Shown here: piece by piece, positions 8,380 through 16,441 of the stretch | How the letters are laid out: each line of letters begins with the position of its first letter | Position numbering within the stretch: the first letter of the stretch is position 1 | Assembly: GCF_001909055.1 (NCBI RefSeq) | Contig: NZ_LVWI01000034.1 | Coordinates: forward strand, 172,383 to 236,382 | Length of the DNA: 64,000 bases | Direction of reading: 5' to 3' | DNA from: Paenibacillus helianthi | GTDB lineage: Bacteria > Bacillota > Bacilli > Paenibacillales > Paenibacillaceae | Translations under genes and position numbers: made by a program | Notes under the pieces: model-generated | The model's database searches: none | What the model was told of the DNA's origin: nothing | Seen by the model: only the letters and a program-made list of their open reading frames with translations

Positions 8380-9522
8380 TTAATAACGGAGCGGTCCAGC
8401 GGCGAACACCCGGGTGTTCGCCGCTGAAGTAAGCAGCAGATGCCTGGTATAGCGCAGCGGGTTCTCGGCGGCGAGCCTAGCAGCCCGGCGGTCGCCCGTC
8501 AGCCGGAACACCGTGCGCCCTGGTTTGGAATTGACTTCGAGCAGATAGATTCTGCCGGCGGGATCCAGGCCGAAGTCGAGACCCAGCTCACCGAGTCTGC
8601 CGCAGGCCTCCTCCAGCAAGGGAGGCAGAAGAGCTGCTGCCGCGGCCAGCTCCTGCAGCAGTTCTTCTCCGGATTTCCCGTATTCTGCAAGCAGGAACGG
8701 CAGCGGAGCGACAGCTGTCCCACCGCCATGCAGATTCGAAGTAAGTGAATCTGGTCTGCCCAGCCGAACAGCCATGCCGGTCAGCATCCAGGCGCCATGG
8801 CCGTTCTTTTGCATAAGCACACGCACATCGAACGGCTGGCCGCAACTGTCTGTCAGCTGCAGATAAGGCTGTATAATATAGCGGCGCGAGCCGGTGAAAT
8901 CCTGGACCCAGCCCAGACCTTCATCCAGCGAGCCGAACACATGTTGAAAAGGAAGGTTCACCCCATCCCGTCCGCGAAGGCTAATGCCTCCGCCTTTGCT
9001 TCGGGGCAACCTTACAGCATGAAGCGTGCGTTTGCCGTGCGAGCCGGCCCGTGGCTTCAGGAACACGCCTTGTTCTCTTTCCGCAAGCATGGTTCCGAGC
9101 TCCCCGGTATCCTTGTAGAGCCGGGTTTCGGGCAGAAGTCCGGCAGTTCTTCGGCTGCGCCGGAGTATTTCGTAGACCCCCCATTTATCCGGAATTCCGC
9201 GCGACCAGGGGAGGGAGCGTGAAAGGGCGGCCAAGGCGGAGGAAGCTGCTCTTTTTTCCTGCGGACTTGTGATCAGGCAACGATTGTACAGGACATCCGG
9301 GGCAGAGGTACATACAGACTTCCATTGCCCATCCTCCCAGGTATATCCGCTGACGGTTCGGCCGTCACTGGCTACGCCATACGGGTGGAACACAATGACC
9401 TGGAGATCATACAGCGGGGCCGCCCGGCACAGCCTTGTGCAGAACTCCGGTTCTGCGATAGGGGGATTCCCATGGCTTCGCCCTGTCATAATGCCCAGGA
9501 ACCCCAATGCTGTCTCCGACAT
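8380..9522 (-). CDS. YheC/YheD-family ATP-grasp protein, short form (paralog D)
   Basis: A 380-residue paralog starting MSETALGFLGIMTGRSHGNP, with strong ribosome-binding site AAGGAGGACATC. The core is present: VLYNRCLITSP, FLKPRAGSHGKRTLHAVRLP, MQKNGHGAWMLTGMAVRLG, SNLHGGGTA, LDFGLDPAGRIYLLEVNSKP. The nucleotide loop is altered: GSHGKRTLHAV replaces the GxxGxGIxRL seen in the other four copies. It may bind ATP differently or be specialised. It starts 10 bases after paralog E stops. Confidence 0.85.
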   Translation of the reverse strand: MSETALGFLGIMTGRSHGNPPIAEPEFCTRLCRAAPLYDLQVIVFHPYGVASDGRTVSGYTWEDGQWKSVCTSAPDVLYNRCLITSPQEKRAASSALAALSRSLPWSRGIPDKWGVYEILRRSRRTAGLLPETRLYKDTGELGTMLAEREQGVFLKPRAGSHGKRTLHAVRLPRSKGGGISLRGRDGVNLPFQHVFGSLDEGLGWVQDFTGSRRYIIQPYLQLTDSCGQPFDVRVLMQKNGHGAWMLTGMAVRLGRPDSLTSNLHGGGTAVAPLPFLLAEYGKSGEELLQELAAAAALLPPLLEEACGRLGELGLDFGLDPAGRIYLLEVNSKPGRTVFRLTGDRRAARLAAENPLRYTRHLLLTSAANTRVFAAGPLRY

Positions 9523-9532
9523 GATGTCCTCC

Positions 9533-10900
9533 TTATAACCCGGCCAGATAGCGGCAATATAGAATCATTTGCTTCACAGAAGGCCGGATCTTCTGATCGT
9601 TCAGCGGGGTATTGTCGTTCTTGGATGGCTTGGAATTGACCTCCAAAAGCCAAATTCTCCCGGATTGGTCCAGAGCGAGGTCGATACCCAGCTCTCCGAA
9701 ATGCGCGGGAATGTATGTTTCTACACCTCTGGCGATAGCCAGAGCCGCCCGGGGCAGCTGGACCTGCGAGCTCTCTTTTACGCCAGAGGGCAGATTGCTC
9801 TTGGTGATCGCTTCCCGTACAGTGCTAAGCGTCCCGCCCCGGGCCAGATTGGAGACGAAATGATTGCTTCCAGCCGTACGGGCGACAATGGAGGTAACGC
9901 CCCATTTGCCGGTACCGTTCTTTTGCACAAGGGCGCGGAAATCGACAGGCCGCCGCCCCAGCTCCATCAGGTTCAGACCCTGCTGAATCTGATAACGCGT
10001 GGTCTTCATCTTGGGAGCGAAGGACTGGAACAGCTTGGTCAGGCTGGGATAACTTTGTTTGCGGGTACCCAGCGGGGTAGTGGATAACAGCTGGTAACCA
10101 CCGCCCTCTTCCTTGGAAATGCGCAGAATCCCTTTGCCGAGACTGCCGCGAACTGGTTTGAGGAACACACTGTTATAGGTACCGCACATTTTCTTTAACA
10201 CCGCAAAACCTTTCAGGGCATGGGATTCCGGTAAATATCTCTGCAGCGTGGCATCTTGCGCCAGCGCTTCAAACACCTCTGTCTTGTCAAGAAATTTTTC
10301 ATTGAAAAAATGTGTACCATAGCGGGATTTTACATCGGCCAGAAAATGCTGTACGCTAGGTTTGTTCTCTACCTTTCGCGTCGTAAGCCGATTGTTGATC
10401 ACATCGGCAACAGGAAGACTCAGCTTCCGCCAGCCCTCATCATATACCCAGCCCTGAATGGAAGAGCTGCGCGATTCCAGTGCTTCAGGGGTGAAGAAAT
10501 AGACATAGGCGCCTTGCGCATGGCAGGCATTGGTAAGCTCCCGGCAGAACATGGTGATCGGGCCGAACAAACGGTCAGGATGATCCGGGTAGTCACGGCT
10601 CACCAGTACACCGATCATCGGCCCGAGGCGCAAGGTGCGGCTTCCCGAGCTGTAGGAGACATTGAGCGTAAGCCGCTGTCTGAGCCCGAGCCGGCGGGCC
10701 AGTGCTTCACTGACACGCAGACTGTCGGTTTTGGGAACCGGAATGACGGTAACCTCCTGCCGCAATGACCCGAAGGTGAGCTGGATGGAACCATGCGCCG
10801 GTATTTTGAGCCTCTTCATGGATTTGTCGCCAAGCATTACAGCGTTTTCCTGCAGGATGCCCGAGTGGACCGTTTGGACCGGGATCTTGAACTTAGACAT
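9533..10900 (-). CDS. YheC/YheD-family ATP-grasp protein, long form (paralog E)
   Basis: A 455-residue protein and first gene of the operon. I place the start at the ATG reading MSKFKIPVQTV (10900) because GGAAGGAG lies 7 bases upstream; a longer frame reaches 10963 without such a site. The N-terminal beta-rich domain runs to about residue 95 (LRLGPMIGVLVS). The ATP-grasp core has VINNRLTTRK, FLKPVRGSLGKGILRI, LVQKNGTGKWGVTSIVAR, SNLARGGT and IDLALDQSGRIWLLEVNSKP. It is divergent from yheA across a 137-base intergenic region that must hold both promoters. Confidence 0.87.
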   Translation of the reverse strand: MSKFKIPVQTVHSGILQENAVMLGDKSMKRLKIPAHGSIQLTFGSLRQEVTVIPVPKTDSLRVSEALARRLGLRQRLTLNVSYSSGSRTLRLGPMIGVLVSRDYPDHPDRLFGPITMFCRELTNACHAQGAYVYFFTPEALESRSSSIQGWVYDEGWRKLSLPVADVINNRLTTRKVENKPSVQHFLADVKSRYGTHFFNEKFLDKTEVFEALAQDATLQRYLPESHALKGFAVLKKMCGTYNSVFLKPVRGSLGKGILRISKEEGGGYQLLSTTPLGTRKQSYPSLTKLFQSFAPKMKTTRYQIQQGLNLMELGRRPVDFRALVQKNGTGKWGVTSIVARTAGSNHFVSNLARGGTLSTVREAITKSNLPSGVKESSQVQLPRAALAIARGVETYIPAHFGELGIDLALDQSGRIWLLEVNSKPSKNDNTPLNDQKIRPSVKQMILYCRYLAGL

Positions 10901-11037
10901 CGTGGATCTCCTTCCGGTAGGCAGCATGATGCCGGCTATTGAATCTTTAGGGTTACATATCATTCATCATATGGAGACATCTGACCCTTGGTGATTGACC
11001 TATTCTTTATACTCACAAAACTTTAGGAGGAACTAAT

Positions 11038-11382
11038 ATGAACGTAATCGACAAGGCGCATGAATTGGCGCGTGCCATTAAAGACAGCAGCGAGGTCGCA
11101 GATATCGCAAGCGCAATGAAGGTGATTGAAGCGGATCAGGAGAGCAAGCGTATGCTCGATAACTTCCGTCAGAACCAGATTGAGCTGCAGCAGCGGATGA
11201 TGAGCGGAGAAATGCCTCCACAGGAGGAAATGGAGAAGATGGAGAAGCTGTTCGAGGTGCTGAACCTGAATCTGGGCATCCGCAGATTGTTCGATGCGGA
11301 ACGACGCCTCAGCGTGGTTATTGAGGATGTGAATAAAATCATTACAGACAGCCTGTCGCAAATGTACGGCGGGGCACAATAA
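11038..11382 (+). CDS. yheA: YheA-like protein, YlbF/YmcA family
   Basis: A 114-residue all-helical protein (NVIDKAHELARAIKDSSEV ... MEKMEKLFEVLNLNLGIRRLF) of the UPF0342/YlbF group. In B. subtilis yheA lies beside yheC/yheD, and the same neighbourhood is kept here, in divergent orientation. The ribosome-binding site AGGAGGAACTAAT precedes the ATG. YlbF and YmcA form the Y-complex that modulates RNase Y and development, but YheA's own role is not established. Confidence 0.85.
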   Translation: MNVIDKAHELARAIKDSSEVADIASAMKVIEADQESKRMLDNFRQNQIELQQRMMSGEMPPQEEMEKMEKLFEVLNLNLGIRRLFDAERRLSVVIEDVNKIITDSLSQMYGGAQ

Positions 11383-11415
11383 TCTCTTAGCCTGTATGAT
11401 AGCTGCACCATCATG

Positions 11416-11468
11416 AAAAAACGGGGGTCATCCTTCAGCCTATGCGGCTGGAGGACGACCCCCGTTTT
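11416..11468 (+). terminator. Strong hairpin terminator after yheA
   Basis: AAAACGGGGGTCATCC and GGACGACCCCCGTTTT form a long GC-rich stem bounded by A and T runs, so it can work in both directions. It ends yheA and the convergent minus-strand gene that stops at 11500. Confidence 0.85.
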
Positions 11469-11499
11469 GTAGTTTCAACCTAATTTCAGCAGCTGTAGG

Positions 11500-12075
11500 C
11501 TAATCCTGCTTCCCCTCCACCGCGCACAACAGAATCCCGGCAGCCAGAGCGAGACGGCGGTCAAGCAGGCCTTTGCGGTCCTCGGAGAAGTCGGCGATAA
11601 TTTTGGTGACAAAGGGATTGAAGTTTTGCCGGAAAGCAGGGATGGTAACGTCCCTGAGCTCAATGTTATATTTTTGCGGAATCAGTGTAATGAAACGTCG
11701 CAGCAGCGCCATGAGAGCGCTGTCTTCCTTGATCAATCCCATTTCGGAATCGTGGCTGTCCAGCAGAATCCATTCATCCTTCACAATCGATTTGAGCCCT
11801 TTGCGGCGCAGTGCGCCGAGATGTTCGCCAGTCTCCGAGTCATGCACATCATAGGTGGCGCTGAAATCAATGACATTGCGTGCCTTGATGCGCATCAGTT
11901 CCGTTGTCATACTCTCATCGTTGTAGATGGCAATATCTTCTTTCAGCTTGAAAGCCTTCATTTGCGAATACAGCACAAGCTCCTCTGAACTGTTGTAGAT
12001 ATGCAGTTTGGCTCCCATGATGGAGAATACCTTTTTACGGATTATGTACTCGGAATAGTTAAATGCATTGTTCAA
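11500..12075 (-). CDS. LURP-one-related/tubby-like protein
   Basis: A protein of about 191 residues with the pattern of LURP-one/tubby C-terminal-like proteins such as B. subtilis YxjI: YIIRKKVFSIMGAKLHIYNS, then LVLYSQMKAFKLKEDIAIYND and LGALRRKGLKSIVKDEWILLD. I choose the TTG at 12075, since AGGGAGGG lies 7 bases before it; an ATG at 12099 has no such site. Alternating strands suggest a beta barrel around a central helix. Function unknown; it may bind lipid. Confidence 0.65.
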   Translation of the reverse strand: MNNAFNYSEYIIRKKVFSIMGAKLHIYNSSEELVLYSQMKAFKLKEDIAIYNDESMTTELMRIKARNVIDFSATYDVHDSETGEHLGALRRKGLKSIVKDEWILLDSHDSEMGLIKEDSALMALLRRFITLIPQKYNIELRDVTIPAFRQNFNPFVTKIIADFSEDRKGLLDRRLALAAGILLCAVEGKQD

Positions 12076-12250
12076 TGGAAATCCCTCCCTGGAATGCATC
12101 CATCATCTCATAACACGGCGGTCCTTGCTATAAGCAAAACTTCAACTTCATATGTTTTTTCATAACTTGTCTCATAATTCAGTTAGCGGGTTCATAGAGT
12201 AGAGATATAGATTCAATTGAACAACTCTTGGGAGAAAAGGAGCGGTCTTC

Positions 12251-12538
12251 ATGAAAAAAAGAAACAAATTCAAGCATGTCATCTACATGCTGGCGGCACT
12301 GGCCATGCTGCTCTACGCGCTGCCGCAGCTGTCTTTTCAGAACGGCCCTGGCTGGGTGCTTGGTTTCGGTGTCGTCTGGTGTATTTTTGCCTTTCTGGTC
12401 ATTGCTTCACATCTGCATTTCATTATCGGCGTGGATGAAGAGAAGCACAAACGGCTGGAGGCTGTCCGCAAGCATAAGCTGGAGCAGTGGCAGAGCAAGT
12501 GGAAGGATGAACCGGCCAGAGTGTCGCAAAGATCTTGA
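12251..12538 (+). CDS. Small two-helix membrane protein
   Basis: A 95-residue protein with a basic N-terminus (MKKRNKFKH), two hydrophobic segments (about residues 9-26 and 34-58) and a charged C-terminal tail (HKRLEAVRKHKLEQWQSKWK). A ribosome-binding site (AAAAGGAGCGGTCTTC) precedes the ATG. I do not recognise a family. It stands alone between the LURP-one-like gene and the ytoI homologue. Confidence 0.7.
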   Translation: MKKRNKFKHVIYMLAALAMLLYALPQLSFQNGPGWVLGFGVVWCIFAFLVIASHLHFIIGVDEEKHKRLEAVRKHKLEQWQSKWKDEPARVSQRS

Positions 12539-12744
12539 GTATCGGCATAGCAGATATGTTCATCCTCTGAGTCCGCTATAGCAGCGGGATCGGGGGATTT
12601 TTCATATGGTCCCCCAGCGAACATCAGGTTTTCCACTGGACAATCCATGCCATCCAAATGCCCGGACAAGCGGTTGTGCTCCTGTGTTCCAAAAGTGTAT
12701 AATGGGTACAGAATAGTACAGATCGGAGCATGGGGGTGTAACAG

Positions 12745-14079
12745 TTGGAAGGTCAAGTCGATAACATAACCAAACATGAACAACTGCTGCAACACATCGA
12801 AAGCCTGAAGGTAGGGACCAAAATTTCCGTCCGCAAGCTGGCAAAGGAAATGGGTGTCAGTGAAGGTACGGCATACCGTGCAGTAAAGGAAGCCGAGAAC
12901 CTCGGCATCGTCATTACCAAGGAGCGGATCGGCACCGTCCGGGTGGAAAAGAAACCCCGCAACATCTCCGACCAGCTGACCTTCGGGGATGTGGTTGATA
13001 TCGTAGAAGGCCATGTGCTGGGCGGAGCGGATGGACTGAACAAACATCTGCATAAATATGTTATTGGCGCCATGAAGGTGGATGCGATGATCCGCTATAT
13101 TGATGCGGACAGCCTGCTGATCGTCGGGAACCGTGAGGATGTGCACTCGCTTGCACTAGAGCAGGGAGCAGGGGTGCTGGTGACCGGGGGCTTCGGGACA
13201 AGCCGTGAAGTCAAGGCACAGGCCGATGAATTGGATCTGCCTGTGATTTCCTCGCGGCATGATACGTTTACGGTGGCATCGATGATTAACCGGGCGATTT
13301 TTGACCGGCTGATCAAGAAGAAAATTATGCTGGTTGAAGATATCGTAGATAACAAGCCCCGCCTGAACACACTCAAAATTTCCAGTACGGTCGGCGAGCT
13401 CCGTCAGCTGTCCTTAGACAGCGGGGAACAGCGCTTCCCGGTAACGGATGAGTGGAACCGGGTCATTGGGATCGTGGGCCGCCGCGATGTAGAGGAGCAT
13501 GCCGAGGGGTTGAGTATTGAGAAAGCCATGATCCGCAGCCCGATTACTGCCGGGCTTCAGACCTCGCTGGCATCGGCGGCTCAGATTATGATGTGGGAGG
13601 GTATTGACTTCCTGCCGATTGTTGACCGCAACCGCAAGCTGGTCGGCTCACTGACCCGCAGAGAGGTGCTGCAGAGCCTGCGGGACGTCAGCAACCAGCC
13701 TCAGCTCGGAGAAACCTTCGATCATCTGATCTGGAACGGCTTTGCCGATGAGCGGGACGAGGAGGGGAAGCTGTTTTTCCATGGCTTTATTACCCCGCAG
13801 ATGGCAACGGACCTGGGGACTATCTCCGAAGGCGTATTGTCAACATTGATGACGCTCTCTGCCTTCAAGGCGGCCAAGGATATCACGGGCAATGATTATG
13901 TGCTCGATAACATGTCTACCTACTTTATCCGTCCGGTTCAAATCGAGCACTCGATTATGGTGATGCCGAAGCTGCTGGAGATTAGCCGCCGGTCCTGCAA
14001 AATGGAAATCGAAATCAGCCACTTGGAAACTCTTGTCGCCAAAGCGGTGCTGCTACTGCAGTCGATAGATCATGGCTAA
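12745..14079 (+). CDS. ytoI: YtoI-like regulator: HTH, DRTGG, two CBS, hotdog domain
   Basis: A 444-residue multidomain regulator. A winged HTH spans residues 20-70 (ISVRKLAKEMGVSEGTAYRA), a DRTGG domain about 75-180, a CBS pair about 190-310 (EKAMIRSPITAGLQTSLASA) and a thioesterase-like hotdog fold to the end. This order is that of B. subtilis YtoI, whose gene also lies near dnaE. The start is the TTG at 12745, after GGGGGTGTAACAG. CBS domains usually sense adenine nucleotides; target genes are unknown. Confidence 0.88.
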   Translation: MEGQVDNITKHEQLLQHIESLKVGTKISVRKLAKEMGVSEGTAYRAVKEAENLGIVITKERIGTVRVEKKPRNISDQLTFGDVVDIVEGHVLGGADGLNKHLHKYVIGAMKVDAMIRYIDADSLLIVGNREDVHSLALEQGAGVLVTGGFGTSREVKAQADELDLPVISSRHDTFTVASMINRAIFDRLIKKKIMLVEDIVDNKPRLNTLKISSTVGELRQLSLDSGEQRFPVTDEWNRVIGIVGRRDVEEHAEGLSIEKAMIRSPITAGLQTSLASAAQIMMWEGIDFLPIVDRNRKLVGSLTRREVLQSLRDVSNQPQLGETFDHLIWNGFADERDEEGKLFFHGFITPQMATDLGTISEGVLSTLMTLSAFKAAKDITGNDYVLDNMSTYFIRPVQIEHSIMVMPKLLEISRRSCKMEIEISHLETLVAKAVLLLQSIDHG

Positions 14080-14167
14080 TGGCCGCGGTTTTCCGTTAAG
14101 CAGACAAGCGAGTGCTACTAGATTCAACTATGGACTCTTTTTAAACGTCAGTCCTGCTATACTTGTT

Positions 14168-14207
14168 AAAAAGACTATCCCGTGCGCAGGCCGGAGATAG
14201 TCTTTTT
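14168..14207. terminator. Bidirectional terminator
   Basis: AAAAAGACTATC pairs with GATAGTCTTTTT around a GC-rich centre, flanked by A and T runs. It sits between the convergent ytoI homologue and the leucine-rich-repeat gene. Confidence 0.8.
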
Positions 14208-14220
14208 GCGATACCACCCA

Positions 14221-15072
14221 TTACAAATATACGATACAGCCGTTGTCCTCCAGCCTCCGCAGCCAGCCCGGAACGGTCAACTCCTGATTCCAGCGCAGGT
14301 CCAAGCGTTCCAGCCCCTTGATTTCCAGTAAAGATTCGGGGATTTCCATCAGATAATTACTTCTCAGATCCAGCTCCAATAGATTCGTCAATCGTCCGAT
14401 TCTCTCAGGGAGCCCGGAAAGCCGGTTATTCCGCAGATTCAGCCTCCGCAGCCGGGTACATTCGGTTAAAGATTCCGGCACATGAAGCAACTGATTATCT
14501 TCAGCATCCAATACCCGGAGAAGCGTCAGTCCGCCAAATATCTCCGGGAGTCCGGAGAGACGGTTTTTTTTGAGATGCAGTTCCCTAAGGTTAACGAGTT
14601 TTCCGCAAGCTTCGGGTAAGGCAGTTAAATGATTGTTCATGACCCGCAGTTCGACCATTCTGGTAAGACCGCCAAGCTCAGCAGGTAATTCCGTAAGTGA
14701 ATTATCGCTAAGGTTCAAATATTTCAGCTTTTCCAGCTGTCCTATTTCAGGAGGGACGGTGCGGAGACGATTGTTATGAAGATAGAGGTAATCCTCCAGC
14801 TGTGCCAGCTCTCCAATTTCTGCTGGAACCGTTTCGATTTGGTTATGGCCGAAATCCATCATTTTGACCTTGCAGAGGGTTTGGATTTCAGGTGGAATGC
14901 TCAGCAGCCTATTGACTGATAGATTTAAGATTTCCAGATTGTGCATCAGGAATACCTCATCGGGAATGCTGCTGAACATATTGTCATAGAGATTCAGATC
15001 GGTTACTTCACTTAAGGGCTGATCCAGATCCGGCATTGCTGCCAGCCTGCTGTGGGATCCATCGATTTTCAC
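14221..15072 (-). CDS. Leucine-rich-repeat protein
   Basis: A 283-residue protein made almost wholly of about ten 23-residue leucine-rich repeats with consensus LxxLxLxxNxLxxLPxxIGxL (for example LKYLNLSDNSLTELPAELGG). There is no signal peptide or membrane segment, so it should be a cytoplasmic solenoid for protein binding. The plant-like/bacterial LRR type (P in LPxxI) is clear. It sits 31 bases downstream of the ytpI homologue on the same strand. Partner unknown. Confidence 0.85.
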   Translation of the reverse strand: MKIDGSHSRLAAMPDLDQPLSEVTDLNLYDNMFSSIPDEVFLMHNLEILNLSVNRLLSIPPEIQTLCKVKMMDFGHNQIETVPAEIGELAQLEDYLYLHNNRLRTVPPEIGQLEKLKYLNLSDNSLTELPAELGGLTRMVELRVMNNHLTALPEACGKLVNLRELHLKKNRLSGLPEIFGGLTLLRVLDAEDNQLLHVPESLTECTRLRRLNLRNNRLSGLPERIGRLTNLLELDLRSNYLMEIPESLLEIKGLERLDLRWNQELTVPGWLRRLEDNGCIVYL

Positions 15073-15103
15073 AGTGTTACCTCCTGAGTATCTTCTTCAT
15101 TTT

Positions 15104-15391
15104 TCAAGCTTTGTAGAATCCATAGCTTCGCAGCCCGGAAAAAATGTTGAATGCCCCAATCAGTAGAAACACTGCCTCGATAATTACATTGACCGTGGAG
15201 CCGCGGAACACAAACATACAGATCAGGGAGAGCGACACCAGCATGGCGCCAAGCAGAATGTTCATGATAGAGCGTTTGACTCCTTTTTCCAGCGGGTCCT
15301 GTGCTCTGCGGGAATAGAAGCTGTAGACGGCGGCACCAATCAAACAGACCATCATCAGAATGAACAGCACATATTTGATGAACAGAATCAT
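15104..15391 (-). CDS. ytpI: YtpI-like membrane protein
   Basis: A 95-residue protein with three hydrophobic segments (about 3-24, 43-63, 68-85). It matches YtpI of Bacillus, which also sits between ytoI and dnaE. Ribosome-binding site AAAGGAGCTGCCTGTCC. The neighbouring nrnA found in B. subtilis is not here. Function unknown. Confidence 0.8.
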   Translation of the reverse strand: MILFIKYVLFILMMVCLIGAAVYSFYSRRAQDPLEKGVKRSIMNILLGAMLVSLSLICMFVFRGSTVNVIIEAVFLLIGAFNIFSGLRSYGFYKA

Positions 15392-15460
15392 GGACAGGCA
15401 GCTCCTTTGTAGCCGGATGGTAAAAGCCGTGTTTTGCCAACTATTGTACCATGATTGTCC

Positions 15461-15964
15461 TCAGCTGCGTCTATAAGGACCGATTTCAACCCAGATTTGC
15501 AGTACGCCTTCCATGACGAGCATCGTGCGGATGCGGACAGCGTATTCCTTCTCGCGCACAATGTAGATTTTGCCGTCCAAAAGAAGCCGGGCCAGCTTGC
15601 CGTCAGTGTCAATATCGAACATGCTGCGCCCGCGCATCGGCTCAAGGTCTGTACTCATTTTGCGGATAATTTCCTTCATGGTGACGGGATCGAGGGGTGC
15701 AGTGCCTTCTTTCCCTGTGCTTTCCTCCGTGCGCAATTTGATTTCCCGGATCACAGTAGAGGTGTTGTTGTATTTCTTGAGTGTCTGGATATCCTTGCGG
15801 TACTGCTCGATCTGCACGCGGAGAGCCTGGTTATTCAGCCAGAGCACATTATAGCCCATATGAAAAATGGCGTTATACATGACGCTTCCCACAACCATTC
15901 CCAGCACAAAGACGGCGGAAATCTGCGAAAAGCGGCGGTAGCGCTGGAAGGGAGGAACCCTCAT
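15461..15964 (-). CDS. ytrI: Sporulation membrane protein YtrI
   Basis: A 167-residue protein with a short basic N-terminus, one membrane helix (about residues 13-36, ISAVFVLGMVVGSVMYNAIF), a coiled-coil stretch (LNNQALRVQIEQYRKDIQTL) and an extracytoplasmic domain ending VLQIWVEIGPYRRS. This layout and the adjacent ytrH identify YtrI, needed for efficient sporulation in B. subtilis. It begins 7 bases after ytrH ends, so the two form an operon. Confidence 0.85.
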   Translation of the reverse strand: MRVPPFQRYRRFSQISAVFVLGMVVGSVMYNAIFHMGYNVLWLNNQALRVQIEQYRKDIQTLKKYNNTSTVIREIKLRTEESTGKEGTAPLDPVTMKEIIRKMSTDLEPMRGRSMFDIDTDGKLARLLLDGKIYIVREKEYAVRIRTMLVMEGVLQIWVEIGPYRRS

Positions 15965-15971
15965 ATCCTGC

Positions 15972-16295
15972 TCACCCCTTGCCGCACACCCATTTGATCA
16001 GCTCGCTGCCCATATGAGCGCCTAGAAAGGCGAAGACTAAATAAAGAACTTGCTTGATGGCTGGTGAGAGATTGCCGCCCAGCATGTTGCTCTCAATGAC
16101 CCGCATCGGGTCGATAGTTCCGCCGACGGCGGCGGCAAGTGCCCAGATCTTAATCCGGTCGGCCACGTCCAGCATAGTTTGTGTCGGCGGCTGCAGCGAG
16201 ACTACTGCCCCCATGCCGCCCAGCATGGCTCCTCCCAGCACAATCCCGAAAGCAATAAAGAAATCGAGGACGGCTTTGCTCAAAAAAATATTCAT
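15972..16295 (-). CDS. ytrH: Sporulation protein YtrH
   Basis: A 107-residue membrane protein with an amphipathic start and two or three hydrophobic segments (FFIAFGIVLGGAMLGGMGAV; VLYLVFAFLGAHMGSEL). It corresponds to YtrH of Bacillus, a sporulation membrane protein made in the mother cell. It is first in the ytrH-ytrI pair and divergent from dnaE with 146 bases between starts. Confidence 0.85.
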   Translation of the reverse strand: MNIFLSKAVLDFFIAFGIVLGGAMLGGMGAVVSLQPPTQTMLDVADRIKIWALAAAVGGTIDPMRVIESNMLGGNLSPAIKQVLYLVFAFLGAHMGSELIKWVCGKG

Positions 16296-16441
16296 ACAAA
16301 AAGGCCCCTTTCCGAACCAGGCCGTACTTGACTCAGCCTGTCCTTGTGCTCTTTCTTCATTCTATGGGCGGCTCCCCCTTGAATATGATAAAATAGTTTC
16401 ATCTTATGTTTTGATTTTGGAACCTGAAGGGAAGTGGGGAT

